Origin: Odoribacter laneus YIT 12061
Lineage (GTDB): Bacteria > Bacteroidota > Bacteroidia > Bacteroidales > Marinifilaceae
Length of the DNA stretch: 64,000 bases
Direction: 5' to 3'
NCBI RefSeq assembly: GCF_000243215.1
Contig: NZ_JH594597.1
Coordinates: 116,091 to 180,090, forward strand
In this document: positions 1-8,462 of the stretch, piece by piece
How positions within the stretch are numbered: position 1 is the first letter of the stretch
How the letters are laid out: every line of letters begins with the position of its first letter
Notes under the pieces: generated by a model
Database searches by the model: none
The model's input: only the letters and a program-made list of their open reading frames with translations
Told to the model about the DNA's origin: nothing
Program-made: the position numbers and the translations under genes

Positions 1-1
1 G

Positions 2-91
2 ACAGAAGGACAAAAATATAATGTCCCGGCAGGCTATATCGGATTATCATCCGAAAAACTGGAAAAAGGATTAGCCCAGCTCAAGCAATAA
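2..91 (+). CDS. pstS: PstS phosphate-binding protein, C-terminal fragment
   Basis: The window opens inside a reading frame that runs 29 codons to a TAA at 89-91. The visible tail ends in a charged helix (residues SEKLEKGLAQLKQ). The fragment is too short to identify on its own sequence. It is called PstS, the periplasmic phosphate-binding component, because it lies 15 bases upstream of pstC on the same strand, which is the usual pstSCAB order. Any other solute-binding protein would fit the few residues seen. The 5' part lies outside the window. Confidence 0.55.
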   Translation, partial: TEGQKYNVPAGYIGLSSEKLEKGLAQLKQ

Positions 92-106
92 ACAGGTCGT
101 TCTGGA

Positions 107-997
107 ATGAATATTCGGATACTGAAAGATAGAACAGCTAGTGGGGTCATGTTTTTTCTGACCGTCATTTCATTACTTCTGGTATTTGTAATGGGAATCG
201 GTTTGTATTTAAAATCGGCTCCCGTTTTTGAAGAACATACTTTAAAAGAATTATTGTTCTCTGCGAACTGGAAACCGATGAAAGGACAGTTTGGATTTCT
301 GCCTTTTATCATGGGAACGATTTGGGTAACAGGAATTGCCGTAGCAATGGCTTTACCTATTGCATTGCTTACGGCTGTATTTCTTACCGAATATGCCAAA
401 TCTTATGTACGAAAATATGTCTTTCCCGCTTTGGATATCTTAGCGGCCCTGCCTTCTGTCATATACGGAGTATGGGGTACATTATTGATTGTTCCCTGGA
501 TTTCGAATAAGCTAGCTCCCCATTTTGTGGATTTCTCTACTGGTTATACCGTATTGGCCGGGGGTATTGTACTGGGAATTATGATTTTACCTTTACTGGT
601 CAGCCTATTTATTGAAATTTTTTCTTCCGTACCGGCAGAATTCAGGGAAGCTTCTCTCTCTTTAGGGGCCACCAAATGGCAAACGACAAAATTTGTCATT
701 ATCCGTAAAACCATGCCAGGCATTTTAGCTGCAGTCGTCCTTGCTATTTCCCGCGCCTTAGGAGAAACAATAGCAGTACTAATGGTATGCGGTAATTTAC
801 CGGAAGTTCCCCGCTCTTTATTGGACAGTTGTTATCCGATACCAGCCTTGATTGCAAATAACTACGGAGAGATGCTTTCACTTCCCCTATATGAAGCAGC
901 CTTGATGTTCGCCGCACTGATTTTATTTGTAGTCGTTTTATTTTTTAATGTGATATCCCGGGTCGTTTTATACCGCTTGGAAAAAACGTTTAATTGA
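107..997 (+). CDS. pstC: Phosphate ABC transporter permease PstC
   Basis: Inner-membrane permease of the high-affinity phosphate importer, forming the channel together with PstA. The 296-residue protein has about six hydrophobic segments. It carries the permease EAA loop at residues 181-205 (EASLSLGATKWQTTKF), which contacts the ATPase, and the SRALGET motif typical of PstC near 215-221. The length is normal for the short Bacteroidales PstC. The stop overlaps the start region of pstA, and the order with pstA and pstB shows one operon. No PHO-box-like site can be judged because the operon start is outside the window. Confidence 0.95.
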   Translation: MNIRILKDRTASGVMFFLTVISLLLVFVMGIGLYLKSAPVFEEHTLKELLFSANWKPMKGQFGFLPFIMGTIWVTGIAVAMALPIALLTAVFLTEYAKSYVRKYVFPALDILAALPSVIYGVWGTLLIVPWISNKLAPHFVDFSTGYTVLAGGIVLGIMILPLLVSLFIEIFSSVPAEFREASLSLGATKWQTTKFVIIRKTMPGILAAVVLAISRALGETIAVLMVCGNLPEVPRSLLDSCYPIPALIANNYGEMLSLPLYEAALMFAALILFVVVLFFNVISRVVLYRLEKTFN

Positions 998-1002
998 TAA
1001 AC

Positions 1003-1845
1003 ATGAAATTTTTTGAGGAAAAGATTTTTAGATTCCTGATGATCGTCGCTACTTTGGTAGTCTTCGGATTCGTAATCAGCATTATATGGACAATCGCTTC
1101 CCGGGGGTGGGGAGCAATGAGCTGGGATATGATTACGAAACTACCGGGCGGAGGTTTCTATATTGGAAAAGAAGGCGGTTTTTTAAATGCGATCGTCGGC
1201 TCCTTGTATATCGTAGGCGCTTCGACAATATTGGGACTTTTGATCAGTATCCCCGTCGTCTTTTATTTAAACGTTTATCTGAAAAAAAAATCCAAATTCG
1301 CTTATATCGCCCGATTGGCTTATGATATCCTTTTCGGAATTCCTTCTATCGTATACGGAGCTTTCGGATTTACCATCATGATTTACCTAGGGCTGCGTAC
1401 TTCCCTGGCCGGAGGTATCATCGTCATTACTTTACTCATCATCCCTATTTTTATTCGTTCCATGGACGAAATTGCCCGGGAATTTCCCCGGGATATTCTG
1501 GATACAACTTATTCTTTAGGCGCAACCCGTTACGAATCGATGAGAGTGGTCCTACGCCAAATTGCCCCCGGTATCGCAACCGCCACATTGCTCTCCGTCG
1601 GACGGGCAATCGGAGACGCTGCAGCAGTTATGTTCACAGCAGGTTATACAGACAGTATTCCGACCTCTCTTTCCCAACCTGCAGCTACTCTTCCCTTGGC
1701 CGTCTTTTTCCAGTTAAGCAGCCCAGTGAAAGAAGTACAAGATAGAGCCTATGCCGCAGCATTGGTACTTACGCTGATCGTATTAATCCTCAGTATAGCC
1801 GGACGTTTTATTACAAATCGTTTTTCAAAAAACAAATTACAATGA
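1003..1845 (+). CDS. pstA: Phosphate ABC transporter permease PstA
   Basis: Second inner-membrane permease of the phosphate importer. Hydrophobic segments run through the 280 residues. An EAA loop (DTTYSLGATRYESM) and a GRAIGDAAAVMFTAG segment match the PstA family. A TTG at 994 in the same frame would add three residues and overlap the pstC stop. The ATG at 1003 is preferred because it gives a normal N-terminus (MKFFEEK). The last four bases overlap the pstB start as ATGA, which indicates translational coupling. Family and role are clear; only the start codon is open. Confidence 0.94.
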   Translation: MKFFEEKIFRFLMIVATLVVFGFVISIIWTIASRGWGAMSWDMITKLPGGGFYIGKEGGFLNAIVGSLYIVGASTILGLLISIPVVFYLNVYLKKKSKFAYIARLAYDILFGIPSIVYGAFGFTIMIYLGLRTSLAGGIIVITLLIIPIFIRSMDEIAREFPRDILDTTYSLGATRYESMRVVLRQIAPGIATATLLSVGRAIGDAAAVMFTAGYTDSIPTSLSQPAATLPLAVFFQLSSPVKEVQDRAYAAALVLTLIVLILSIAGRFITNRFSKNKLQ

Positions 1846-2720
1846 AAAATTTTTTATCTGCTTTACAGACACCTTCAGAATTACGGATAGAAAAATCAGG
1901 AGAAAAAATACCAGGCCGGAAAATAAAATTATTCCGACCCGATTATAAATTTATCCGTCCGGAAGGAGATTCTGAAATAGCAGTAGAAAAGCTGAATATT
2001 TATATCAAAGATCAACATATTCTGAAAGATATCAACGTACGTATTCCAGACAAAAAAATCACCTGCATCATCGGTCCTTCCGGATGCGGGAAATCAACCT
2101 TATTGAAGACTTTTAATCGTTTGATTGACAATGTAGAAGGCGTTCGTATCGAAGGGAAAGTTTTGGTAAACGGAGAGGATATCATCAGTAGCGGCACGGA
2201 TATTACTTCATTCCGCCGGAAAATGGGACTGATTTCTCAACGCCCCTGCCCGCTTCCCATGTCTATTTACGACAATATCGCTTATGGCTGCCGTATACAC
2301 GGAATCCGCAACCGCCGGAAACTCAATCTGATCGTAGAGCATTATCTCTGTGCAGCCGGTCTCTGGGAAGAAGTAAAAGACCGCTTGCATACTCCGGCAG
2401 TACGCCTTTCTATCGGTCAGCAACAACGCCTTTGTCTGGCTCGCAGTCTGGCCGTCGAACCTCAGTTTATCCTGGCCGACGAAGCGACAAGTGCCCTGGA
2501 TCCTTTGTCTAGTAAAACCATAGAGGAACTTTTTGTAAAACTCAAACAAGACTATTCGATCATTCTCGTTACCCATACCCTGCGGCAAGCTTTGCGGATT
2601 GCAGACTATGTCGTCTTTATGTATCTGGGAGAAATCATTGAGGCCGGAGAAGCTGAACAAGTATTTAATCATCCCCGGCACGAATTAACGAAAAACTACC
2701 TTAGCGGAGCTTTTAGTTAA
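1842..2720 (+). CDS. pstB: Phosphate ABC transporter ATPase PstB
   Basis: Cytoplasmic ATPase that powers the PstCA permease. Walker A is GPSGCGKST (residues 78-86), the Q-loop is ISQRP near 131, and Walker B with D-loop is LADEATSALD (211-220). The H-loop is VTHTLRQA. The ABC signature at 189-197 reads LSIGQQQRL, whereas PstB proteins normally have LSGGQQQRL, so one signature glycine is Ile. The protein is 292 residues against about 250-260 for most PstB. The extra roughly 40 residues form a charged N-terminal extension before the ATPase fold. No phoU follows; the next gene is cysH. Confidence 0.94.
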   Translation: MKNFLSALQTPSELRIEKSGEKIPGRKIKLFRPDYKFIRPEGDSEIAVEKLNIYIKDQHILKDINVRIPDKKITCIIGPSGCGKSTLLKTFNRLIDNVEGVRIEGKVLVNGEDIISSGTDITSFRRKMGLISQRPCPLPMSIYDNIAYGCRIHGIRNRRKLNLIVEHYLCAAGLWEEVKDRLHTPAVRLSIGQQQRLCLARSLAVEPQFILADEATSALDPLSSKTIEELFVKLKQDYSIILVTHTLRQALRIADYVVFMYLGEIIEAGEAEQVFNHPRHELTKNYLSGAFS

Positions 2721-2784
2721 CTCTCTACACCAAATATTTATTATTTACCCCCTCATAAAGCAAATTATCCAGAAAAAATACCAA

Positions 2785-3495
2785 ATGGAAAGACAAGAAT
2801 TTATAGCCTCCTTAAATGAACGGTTTGCTACAGCTTCCCCCCAAGAAATGCTGCAATTCCTGTTAAATTATTACGAAGACAAAATCGCCCTGGCTTCCAG
2901 CCTCGGCCCGGAAGATCAGATTTTAACAGCGATGCTGACCGAAATAAATCCCAAAGCCAAAATCTTCACCTTAGACACCGGTCGCTTGTTTCCGGAAACC
3001 CTCCGTTTATTGGATAGAACGAATAAAAAATATGCTATTTCTATTCAGGTTTTTTTCCCGGACTACAAGCTGGTGGAAGAAATGGTCAACCGCGACGGTA
3101 TCAACTCATTTTACGACAGTATAGAAAAACGTCAGCTCTGTTGCCGCATCCGGAAATTAGAACCTCTTAAAAGAGCTTTTCAAGGATTGGAAGCTTGGAT
3201 CTGCGGACTTCGAAAAGAGCAATCCGTCACCCGCCACAACCTGCAATTAGTGGAATGGGACGAAGTAAACAACCTCATTAAATTTAATCCTTTGATGGAT
3301 TGGACAGAACAACAGGTGTGGGAATACATCCATCAAAACCAAATTCCTTACAACCGCCTGCATGACCAGGGCTATCCCAGTATCGGCTGCGAACCTTGCA
3401 CCCGTTCCATTGAACCCGGAGAAAATATACGAGCCGGCAGATGGTGGTGGGAATCCCCCGACCACAAAGAATGCGGCCTTCACAAACGTTGGTAA
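2785..3495 (+). CDS. cysH: Phosphoadenylyl/adenylyl-sulfate reductase, Fe-S type
   Basis: Reduces activated sulfate (APS or PAPS) to sulfite in assimilatory sulfate reduction, in the cytoplasm. The PAPS-reductase fold is shown by SSLGPEDQ (39-46), a LDTGRLFPET segment (63-72) and a GLRKEQSVTR segment (141-150). Cys119-Cys120 and Cys202-x2-Cys205 form the paired-cysteine pattern that binds a 4Fe-4S cluster in APS-reducing enzymes. The catalytic Cys230 sits in the C-terminal ECGLH motif. The four Fe-S cysteines favour APS as substrate, but this is inference. No sulfate adenylyltransferase or sulfite reductase gene is adjacent. It starts 64 bases after pstB and may have its own promoter. Confidence 0.9.
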   Translation: MERQEFIASLNERFATASPQEMLQFLLNYYEDKIALASSLGPEDQILTAMLTEINPKAKIFTLDTGRLFPETLRLLDRTNKKYAISIQVFFPDYKLVEEMVNRDGINSFYDSIEKRQLCCRIRKLEPLKRAFQGLEAWICGLRKEQSVTRHNLQLVEWDEVNNLIKFNPLMDWTEQQVWEYIHQNQIPYNRLHDQGYPSIGCEPCTRSIEPGENIRAGRWWWESPDHKECGLHKRW

Positions 3496-3501
3496 TCTCC
3501 C

Positions 3502-3536
3502 TTTTACACATTAGGGACGTGCCCTAATGTGTAAAA
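3502..3536. repeat. Palindromic repeat, copy 1 (minus orientation)
   Basis: A perfect 15-bp inverted repeat: left arm TTTTACACATTAGGG (3502-3516), loop ACGTG, right arm at 3522-3536. Two more copies lie at 6185-6211 and 8127-8157. Those carry the loop as CACGT, the reverse complement, so copy 1 faces the opposite way. It lies between the convergent cysH and permease genes and could end transcription, but no U-run follows on either strand. Confidence 0.85.
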
Positions 3537-3570
3537 ATTTTCCACCCGGTAGCTACTCCACCCAACATTC

Positions 3571-5880
3571 TCATTCCTTTTGTAAGGATTTCACAGGGTT
3601 CTCACAAGCTACTTTAACACTTTGCCCTCCTACCATCAAAAGAGCTACTGCAAAAGCGACACTTCCCGCCAGTGCAAATACCCACCAACTGAGCTCAGTC
3701 CGGTATGGAAACTCCTGTAACCAACGATTCATCAGATAGCAAGCTACGGGACAGGCTACGATAAAAGCCAAGACCACCCATTTTATAAAACCACTTATAA
3801 GCATCCCAAGAATCTCTCTGACAGTAGCTCCGTTTACCCGGCGGATTCCGATTTCTTTTACTCGTTGTTGAATAAAATAAGTCGCCATTGCCAAAATTCC
3901 CATCATGCTCAATACAATTGCCACTATGGAAAAAAAGCCGACTAATCGAGCAGTTCGTGCATTCGATTCATACCAACTATTGATCGTCTGGTCTACAAAA
4001 CCTGATTCAAAAGGAATTCCTTCAATAAAACGAGTATATGTTTTTTTGATTTGATCAAAAGTTGCAGCCTGATTTTCAGAAGATATTTTTATCAACACTT
4101 TTGAAAAACTAAGTTCAGGCTCTAAACGAAAAACAATCAAAGGACTCATTTGATAATTCAGATTCCGAATATGGAAATTTTTAATAATACCCAATACTGG
4201 AAGTTTTTCGTCAAAAAACATGATCTCCTGAGGTAAAGCTTCTGTTCCAATAGCTTTAGCAGCAGCTTCATTTAACCAAATACCCTGGGGAGTATAAGCC
4301 ACACCGGTAGGAATTATCTGCAAATCAAACAAATCGAAAAAATGCTCGTCGACTTCAAAACGTTGCAAACTAACCAGCTTCCCTGTACCAGCATAATCGG
4401 TTATCGTATTATTATCTCCTCCATCCAAAGGAGTACCATAAGCATAAGACATCTTTTCTACTCCTGGAATCCGGGACAGTTCATTTCTTAATGCTTCTTT
4501 CTGGCTAGCCTGAATTTTACTTTCTAACCACACCAAGTTGTCTTTCGTAAAACCCAAATCATAATTCTTCATAAAATTCGTCTGTTTCCAGATCACTAAC
4601 GTACAAATAATCAAAATAATAGCCATGCAATACTGAAAAGAGATCAATATTTTACCATACACATTTTTAGTTCTCTTACGAAAACTTCCTTTCATTACTT
4701 CTACAGGGCAAAAACGGGACGTCAGCCAAGCGGGCCCCACTCCAGCAATCAATCCAATTATTCCCATAGCTATCAACAATCCCATAAAATTGAAAAATGT
4801 AAAATAACGGCTTATGACAAGATGAGTTTCCAGAATATCATTAAACCAAGGTAATACAACGGAAGCCAAGCAACAGCAAAATCCGAAAGCGATAAAGCAT
4901 AAAATCATTGATTCTATTATATACTGCCTGAATAAAACCTTATTATTGCTCCCTAACAATTTTTTTATAGCTGATTCTTTCGCCCGGAATCCGGCACGGG
5001 CTATCGATAAATTATTGTAATTAATCAGGGCTAAAATCAAAATCACAACGATAATAGCTGTCAATACACCTATAAATGTCCAGCTATTATGATGTGTAAA
5101 TGAAGTGGAAAAAGTACTCCAATACACTTCTTTCAAAGATTCCAAGAATAAGTCCTTCCGGTAATGATCTTTATACATCCAGAAATCTTTTTTCAGTTGC
5201 GTCAACATGGCTGGTATTTTGGATGATAAATCGCATCCAGGCTTTTCCAATAAATATAAAGCAAAAGATGCACTATTGTTATGACTGATCCAATTCTCCG
5301 GTAAACAAGTAAAATCTGCAACAATATCACAGGGGTCAAAATGGGTATTCTCTGATAAATCAGGCATTATCCCTACGACCGTATACCTCGACAGCCTACC
5401 TATAGTCAATCCTTTTCCCAAAGGAGATTCTTCCCCGAATATCTTACGTGCAAAAGAAACACTCAATACAATCTCATTACGCGCATTAAAATGACGTCCT
5501 TCTATCAAAGGAAAAGTAAACATATTCCAAAAAGTTGTGTCTACATACAGAACACGAAGCGGCAATTTTCCTCCACTTCTCCCTTCTGCATAAGCGCTAT
5601 AACTTTTATAAATACGAGTATACGCCTCTATTTCAGGAAAAACACTCTGAAGTTGATCTCCTACACAAGCTCCCCATGTCGCTCCCTCTTCCCCTGTCAT
5701 GCGAAAAATCCGTTCTTTATTTTCATGGAAATCGTCTACTGATAATTCCTGTTGAATATACATGCTCAATAAAAGAACGAAAGTCAGAGATACAGCAAAA
5801 CCGAATACTGTAATAACAGTGTATAGTTTATTTCGGAATAAACTCCGAAAAAAAAGTCGAAAATCAGAAAAATACATCAT
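3571..5880 (-). CDS. MacB/FtsX-type ABC transporter permease
   Basis: Large inner-membrane permease of the MacB_PCD/FtsX type, about 769 residues, with the duplicated layout common in Bacteroidales. A first membrane helix follows the FRNKLYT segment, then a periplasmic domain and an FtsX block of three helices (RAGFRAKESAIKKLLG). The same arrangement repeats and ends with a second FtsX block (RVKEIGIRRVNGATVREI). Such proteins usually act in mechanotransmission or lipoprotein/peptide efflux with a separate ATPase. No ATPase gene is adjacent, so the substrate is unknown. An ATG at 5931 would add 17 residues of unlikely, Tyr/Leu-rich sequence; the ATG-ATG at 5880/5877 directly before YFSDFRLFFRS is preferred. 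The gene is bordered by inverted copies of the palindromic repeat. Confidence 0.85.
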   Translation of the reverse strand: MMYFSDFRLFFRSLFRNKLYTVITVFGFAVSLTFVLLLSMYIQQELSVDDFHENKERIFRMTGEEGATWGACVGDQLQSVFPEIEAYTRIYKSYSAYAEGRSGGKLPLRVLYVDTTFWNMFTFPLIEGRHFNARNEIVLSVSFARKIFGEESPLGKGLTIGRLSRYTVVGIMPDLSENTHFDPCDIVADFTCLPENWISHNNSASFALYLLEKPGCDLSSKIPAMLTQLKKDFWMYKDHYRKDLFLESLKEVYWSTFSTSFTHHNSWTFIGVLTAIIVVILILALINYNNLSIARAGFRAKESAIKKLLGSNNKVLFRQYIIESMILCFIAFGFCCCLASVVLPWFNDILETHLVISRYFTFFNFMGLLIAMGIIGLIAGVGPAWLTSRFCPVEVMKGSFRKRTKNVYGKILISFQYCMAIILIICTLVIWKQTNFMKNYDLGFTKDNLVWLESKIQASQKEALRNELSRIPGVEKMSYAYGTPLDGGDNNTITDYAGTGKLVSLQRFEVDEHFFDLFDLQIIPTGVAYTPQGIWLNEAAAKAIGTEALPQEIMFFDEKLPVLGIIKNFHIRNLNYQMSPLIVFRLEPELSFSKVLIKISSENQAATFDQIKKTYTRFIEGIPFESGFVDQTINSWYESNARTARLVGFFSIVAIVLSMMGILAMATYFIQQRVKEIGIRRVNGATVREILGMLISGFIKWVVLAFIVACPVACYLMNRWLQEFPYRTELSWWVFALAGSVAFAVALLMVGGQSVKVACENPVKSLQKE

Positions 5881-6184
5881 ATATAATAAGTATAAGTGTA
5901 AATATTTTTTACAATTCTTATGCCATATCAAATAACTACCTGTATATCAAAATATAAATTCTCGTTTTATTCAAACAAAATGTATATTTTTTTGACATTC
6001 TTGTCTAATTTTTTTACTCTCTTTAAAAAGAGAAGAATTTGAATTTCTTGTCGGTTAAGAACGTAAAAGAAAAGGAATATAATTATTAAATTTTCATTCG
6101 ATTGGCTGTATTTTTTATACCAGAATATAAATATTTATAAAGTTAACGGAATAAGAGAAGTCAAATTTTTAAATAGGAAAAATG

Positions 6185-6211
6185 ACACACTAGGGCACGT
6201 CCCTAATGTGT
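6185..6211. repeat. Palindromic repeat, copy 2 (plus orientation)
   Basis: Arms ACACACTAGGG (6185-6195) and CCCTAATGTGT (6201-6211) flank the loop CACGT. There is one mismatch in the stem (C6190 opposite A6206). The right arm is identical to the consensus CCCTAATGTGT of the other copies. Orientation, read from the loop, matches copy 3 and is opposite to copy 1. Confidence 0.8.
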
Positions 6212-6427
6212 AATTAGAAGAGTAATTGATTGAATAATTGATTTTTAGACGTACACAGGACTGAATTGTTTTTGACTGCCGGCAAAAGTTTTAGAACGTA
6301 TGATTTCTACAGAGAAATGACAATCGATCAGATTTTGAAAAGCTGAAATAGCAAAGAACAGCGGAAGGTACACACCCCCTGATAGACGGCAAGCAAAGGC
6401 AAAGAAGCGAAATCAAATCAAGCCTTA

Positions 6428-6457
6428 TTTGCTTTTTAGATTAATTTTATACTTTTG
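6428..6457 (+). promoter_or_regulatory. Promoter of the acyltransferase gene
   Basis: TTTG at 6428-6431 and TACTTTTG at 6450-6457, 18 bases apart, match the Bacteroidetes -33/-7 consensus TTTG and TAnnTTTG. Transcription would start near 6464, giving a leader of about 80 bases before the ATG at 6542. Confidence 0.65.
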
Positions 6458-6541
6458 CAAACTTATAAAGGGAAAATACCGAAAAAATTATTCCGCATGT
6501 GTGAAAGACAAAAATGAATTCAAAACTATAAATACAAACAG

Positions 6542-7672
6542 ATGCTAAAAATTTCATCTGCCGCATTTACAGATACCAAACCGCATTATAACATACTTGA
6601 TGGATTACGTGGAGTTGCAGCTTTAATGGTTTTATGGTTTCACATTTTTGAAGCCTATGCGAGTAGTCATATAGATCAGCAAATCAACCACGGATACCTG
6701 GCGGTGGATTTCTTCTTCATCCTCTCCGGCTTTGTTATCGGTTATGCTTATGACGACCGCTGGAAAACGATGCCCATAAAAGACTTTATCAAACGTAGAT
6801 TTATCCGTTTGCATCCGATGGTCGTTATCGGAGCAATAATCGGAGCGATTATGTTCTACTTTCAGGGTTGCTCTGTTTGGGATGTATCAAAAGTATCGGT
6901 GACCATGCTATTGATTGCCACATTAATGAATGCTTGTCTGATTCCGGCAACACCCGGTTTCGAAATCCGTGGAGTAACTGAAATGTTCCCTCTGAATGGT
7001 CCAAGTTGGTCTCTATTTTATGAATATATTGGCAACATCTTATATGCATTTTTTATCCATAAACTTTCCACAAAAGTTCTTTCTATATGGGTTGTGCTGG
7101 CTGGCTGCGGATTGGCAGGGTTTGCCATTTGGGGCCCCTATGGCGATATATGCGCCGGCTTCTCTCTGACAGGAGAGAATATACTCGGCGGTTCCCTGCG
7201 TTTACTATTTTCATTTTCGGCAGGATTGTTGCTATCCCGCCTATTTAAACCGATTTTTATAAAAGGAGTTTTCTGGATATGTAGCCTCTCTGTTGTTATT
7301 TTATTGGCAGTACCCAGAATCGGCGGAAGCGAAAATTTATGGATGAACGGCTTATACGACACCCTCTGTTTTGCCATCCTTTTTCCCCTTATTGTCTATT
7401 TGGGTGCATCGGGAAAAACAACAGACAAACTCACTACCCGAATATGTAAATTTTTAGGCGATATATCCTACCCACTGTATATGGTACATTATCCTTTCAT
7501 TTATTTGTACTATGCCTGGGTAAAAAATGAGCATCTCACTTTCGTACAATCTTTACCGGGAGCTTTAGCAGTTGTTATCGGAAGTATTATTTTAGCTTAT
7601 CTGTGCTTAAGACTATACGATGAACCTGTACGCAAATTTTTAACCAAACATCTTTTGCATACCCAAAAGTAA
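6542..7672 (+). CDS. Acyltransferase 3 family membrane protein
   Basis: Integral-membrane O-acyltransferase of the Acyl_transf_3 (OafA-like) family, 376 residues with about ten hydrophobic segments. Family hallmarks are LDGLRGVAALMVLWFH near residues 19-36, with the catalytic-type His, and VDFFFILSGFVIGYAYDD near 57-74. SYPLYMVHYPF lies in the C-terminal part. These enzymes transfer acetyl or other acyl groups to extracellular or envelope sugars. The acceptor here is unknown because no polysaccharide genes are adjacent. It is a single-gene unit with its own promoter and lies between directly oriented copies 2 and 3 of the palindromic repeat. The start has no competing upstream ATG. Confidence 0.88.
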   Translation: MLKISSAAFTDTKPHYNILDGLRGVAALMVLWFHIFEAYASSHIDQQINHGYLAVDFFFILSGFVIGYAYDDRWKTMPIKDFIKRRFIRLHPMVVIGAIIGAIMFYFQGCSVWDVSKVSVTMLLIATLMNACLIPATPGFEIRGVTEMFPLNGPSWSLFYEYIGNILYAFFIHKLSTKVLSIWVVLAGCGLAGFAIWGPYGDICAGFSLTGENILGGSLRLLFSFSAGLLLSRLFKPIFIKGVFWICSLSVVILLAVPRIGGSENLWMNGLYDTLCFAILFPLIVYLGASGKTTDKLTTRICKFLGDISYPLYMVHYPFIYLYYAWVKNEHLTFVQSLPGALAVVIGSIILAYLCLRLYDEPVRKFLTKHLLHTQK

Positions 7673-8331
7673 TTACCACTATACTCCCGACAGGAATTTC
7701 TATCGAAAATTCCCGGCTATATAGTTATAACGAATTAAGCCAAATTTCTTGTCGGCGGAATTGTGAAGAAAAGGCGATTGTAAATTTAATTATTTTGCAT
7801 AGCCAATATTCAAAAGCTCTCCTGTATAGACAGAAAAGGATAAAACGAACTTTTTGAAAGAGAAACTTTCTTTCAATCAGAGAAATACGAACTTTAAAAG
7901 ATAAAACATTACATTTGACTAAAGAGATATTTCCTAAACTATAACCGGATAGAGTTGGATCATACTCCAAGAACAGGACATTCGTATCACCACTCTTTAA
8001 CTGCTTTCTCTCCTCCTTTGTCCTCTTAAATTTCCCCCCAGAGGGACGGACCTTTTTTGCGAAAAACAGGGACTTGCCTGAATACAATCCTCATCTAAAT
8101 TTCTTAAGAGTAATAAGAAGGGGAAATTACACATTAGGGCACGTCCCTACTGTGTAAAATGATAAGGGATTTTGCTTGAGCCGTAAGGATATTTTCCTCG
8201 TCTTCAAGGATTACATTCCCAGGAATTATTTATGTTCAAGCTTGTGAAAATTTTTGCTTGAAAATTTTTAAAATAGGAATTTCGGATAGATTTGTTTTCA
8301 AAAGGGAAGCTGGAAAGAGATTAAAAATAAA
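7673..8331. other. Intergenic region between acyltransferase and tRNA-Leu
   Basis: About 660 bases with no gene I can support. A 120-codon open frame on the minus strand (7725-8087) has implausible composition. The region holds the second 13-base element with its AGAAAAGG partner (7743-7774) and palindromic repeat copy 3 (8127-8157). A weak hairpin, TTCAAGC (8235-8241) with GCTTGAA (8256-8262), precedes an AT-rich tail. Confidence 0.55.
8127..8157. repeat. Palindromic repeat, copy 3 (plus orientation)
   Basis: Left arm TTACACATTAGGG (8127-8139), loop CACGT (8140-8144), right arm CCCTACTGTGTAA (8145-8157). There is one stem mismatch (T8134 opposite C8150). The left arm is identical to that of copy 1 and the loop orientation equals copy 2. 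Confidence 0.82.
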
Positions 8332-8361
8332 AACGGAGTCTCTGACATCAGAAACTCCGTT
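8322..8361 (-). terminator. Terminator of tRNA-Leu
   Basis: On the minus strand an 8-bp stem (AACGGAGT at 8332-8339 pairing with 8354-8361) encloses a second small stem (TCTGA/TCAGA). It is followed by the T-rich run complementary to 8322-8335. It begins a few bases after the tRNA 3' end, so it is a typical intrinsic terminator. Confidence 0.8.
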
Positions 8362-8363
8362 AG

Positions 8364-8448
8364 TACTCAGAGCGGGAATCGAACCCGCACGTCTGTTGAG
8401 GACACTGGATTTTGAGTCCAGCGCGTCTACCAATTCCGCCACCTGAGC
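8364..8448 (-). tRNA. tRNA-Leu, anticodon CAA
   Basis: An 85-base tRNA on the minus strand with a long variable arm as in class II tRNAs. The anticodon stem (CTGGA/TCCAG) closes the loop CTCAAAA, giving anticodon CAA, which reads UUG. The T-arm contains GGTTCGATTCC. The acceptor stem GCTCAGG pairs with TCTGAGT using two G-U pairs, with discriminator A. The CCA end is not encoded. A promoter (8463-8493) and a terminator (8322-8361) flank it, so it is transcribed alone. Confidence 0.97.
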
Positions 8449-8462
8449 AAAGAACTCGGCTG

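Larger units (their letters stand above)
5881..6541. other. Intergenic region between divergent permease and acyltransferase genes
   Basis: About 660 bases without a convincing gene. It is very AT-rich. It contains a 13-base element (AATTTCTTGTCGG at 6042-6054) with AGAAAAGG 26 bases later; the same pair recurs at 7743-7774. Palindromic repeat copy 2 (6185-6211) and a Bacteroidetes-type promoter (6428-6457) also lie here. I see no RNA gene in it. Confidence 0.6.

Noticed and set aside
7725..8087. Open frame of 120 codons on the minus strand
   Set aside because: Composition is like translated AT-rich noise, no motif is seen, and there is no promoter or ribosome site.
8236..8442. Open frame of 68 codons on the minus strand across tRNA-Leu
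   Set aside because: It overlaps the tRNA and its terminator; the apparent protein is a translated tRNA, a frequent annotation error.
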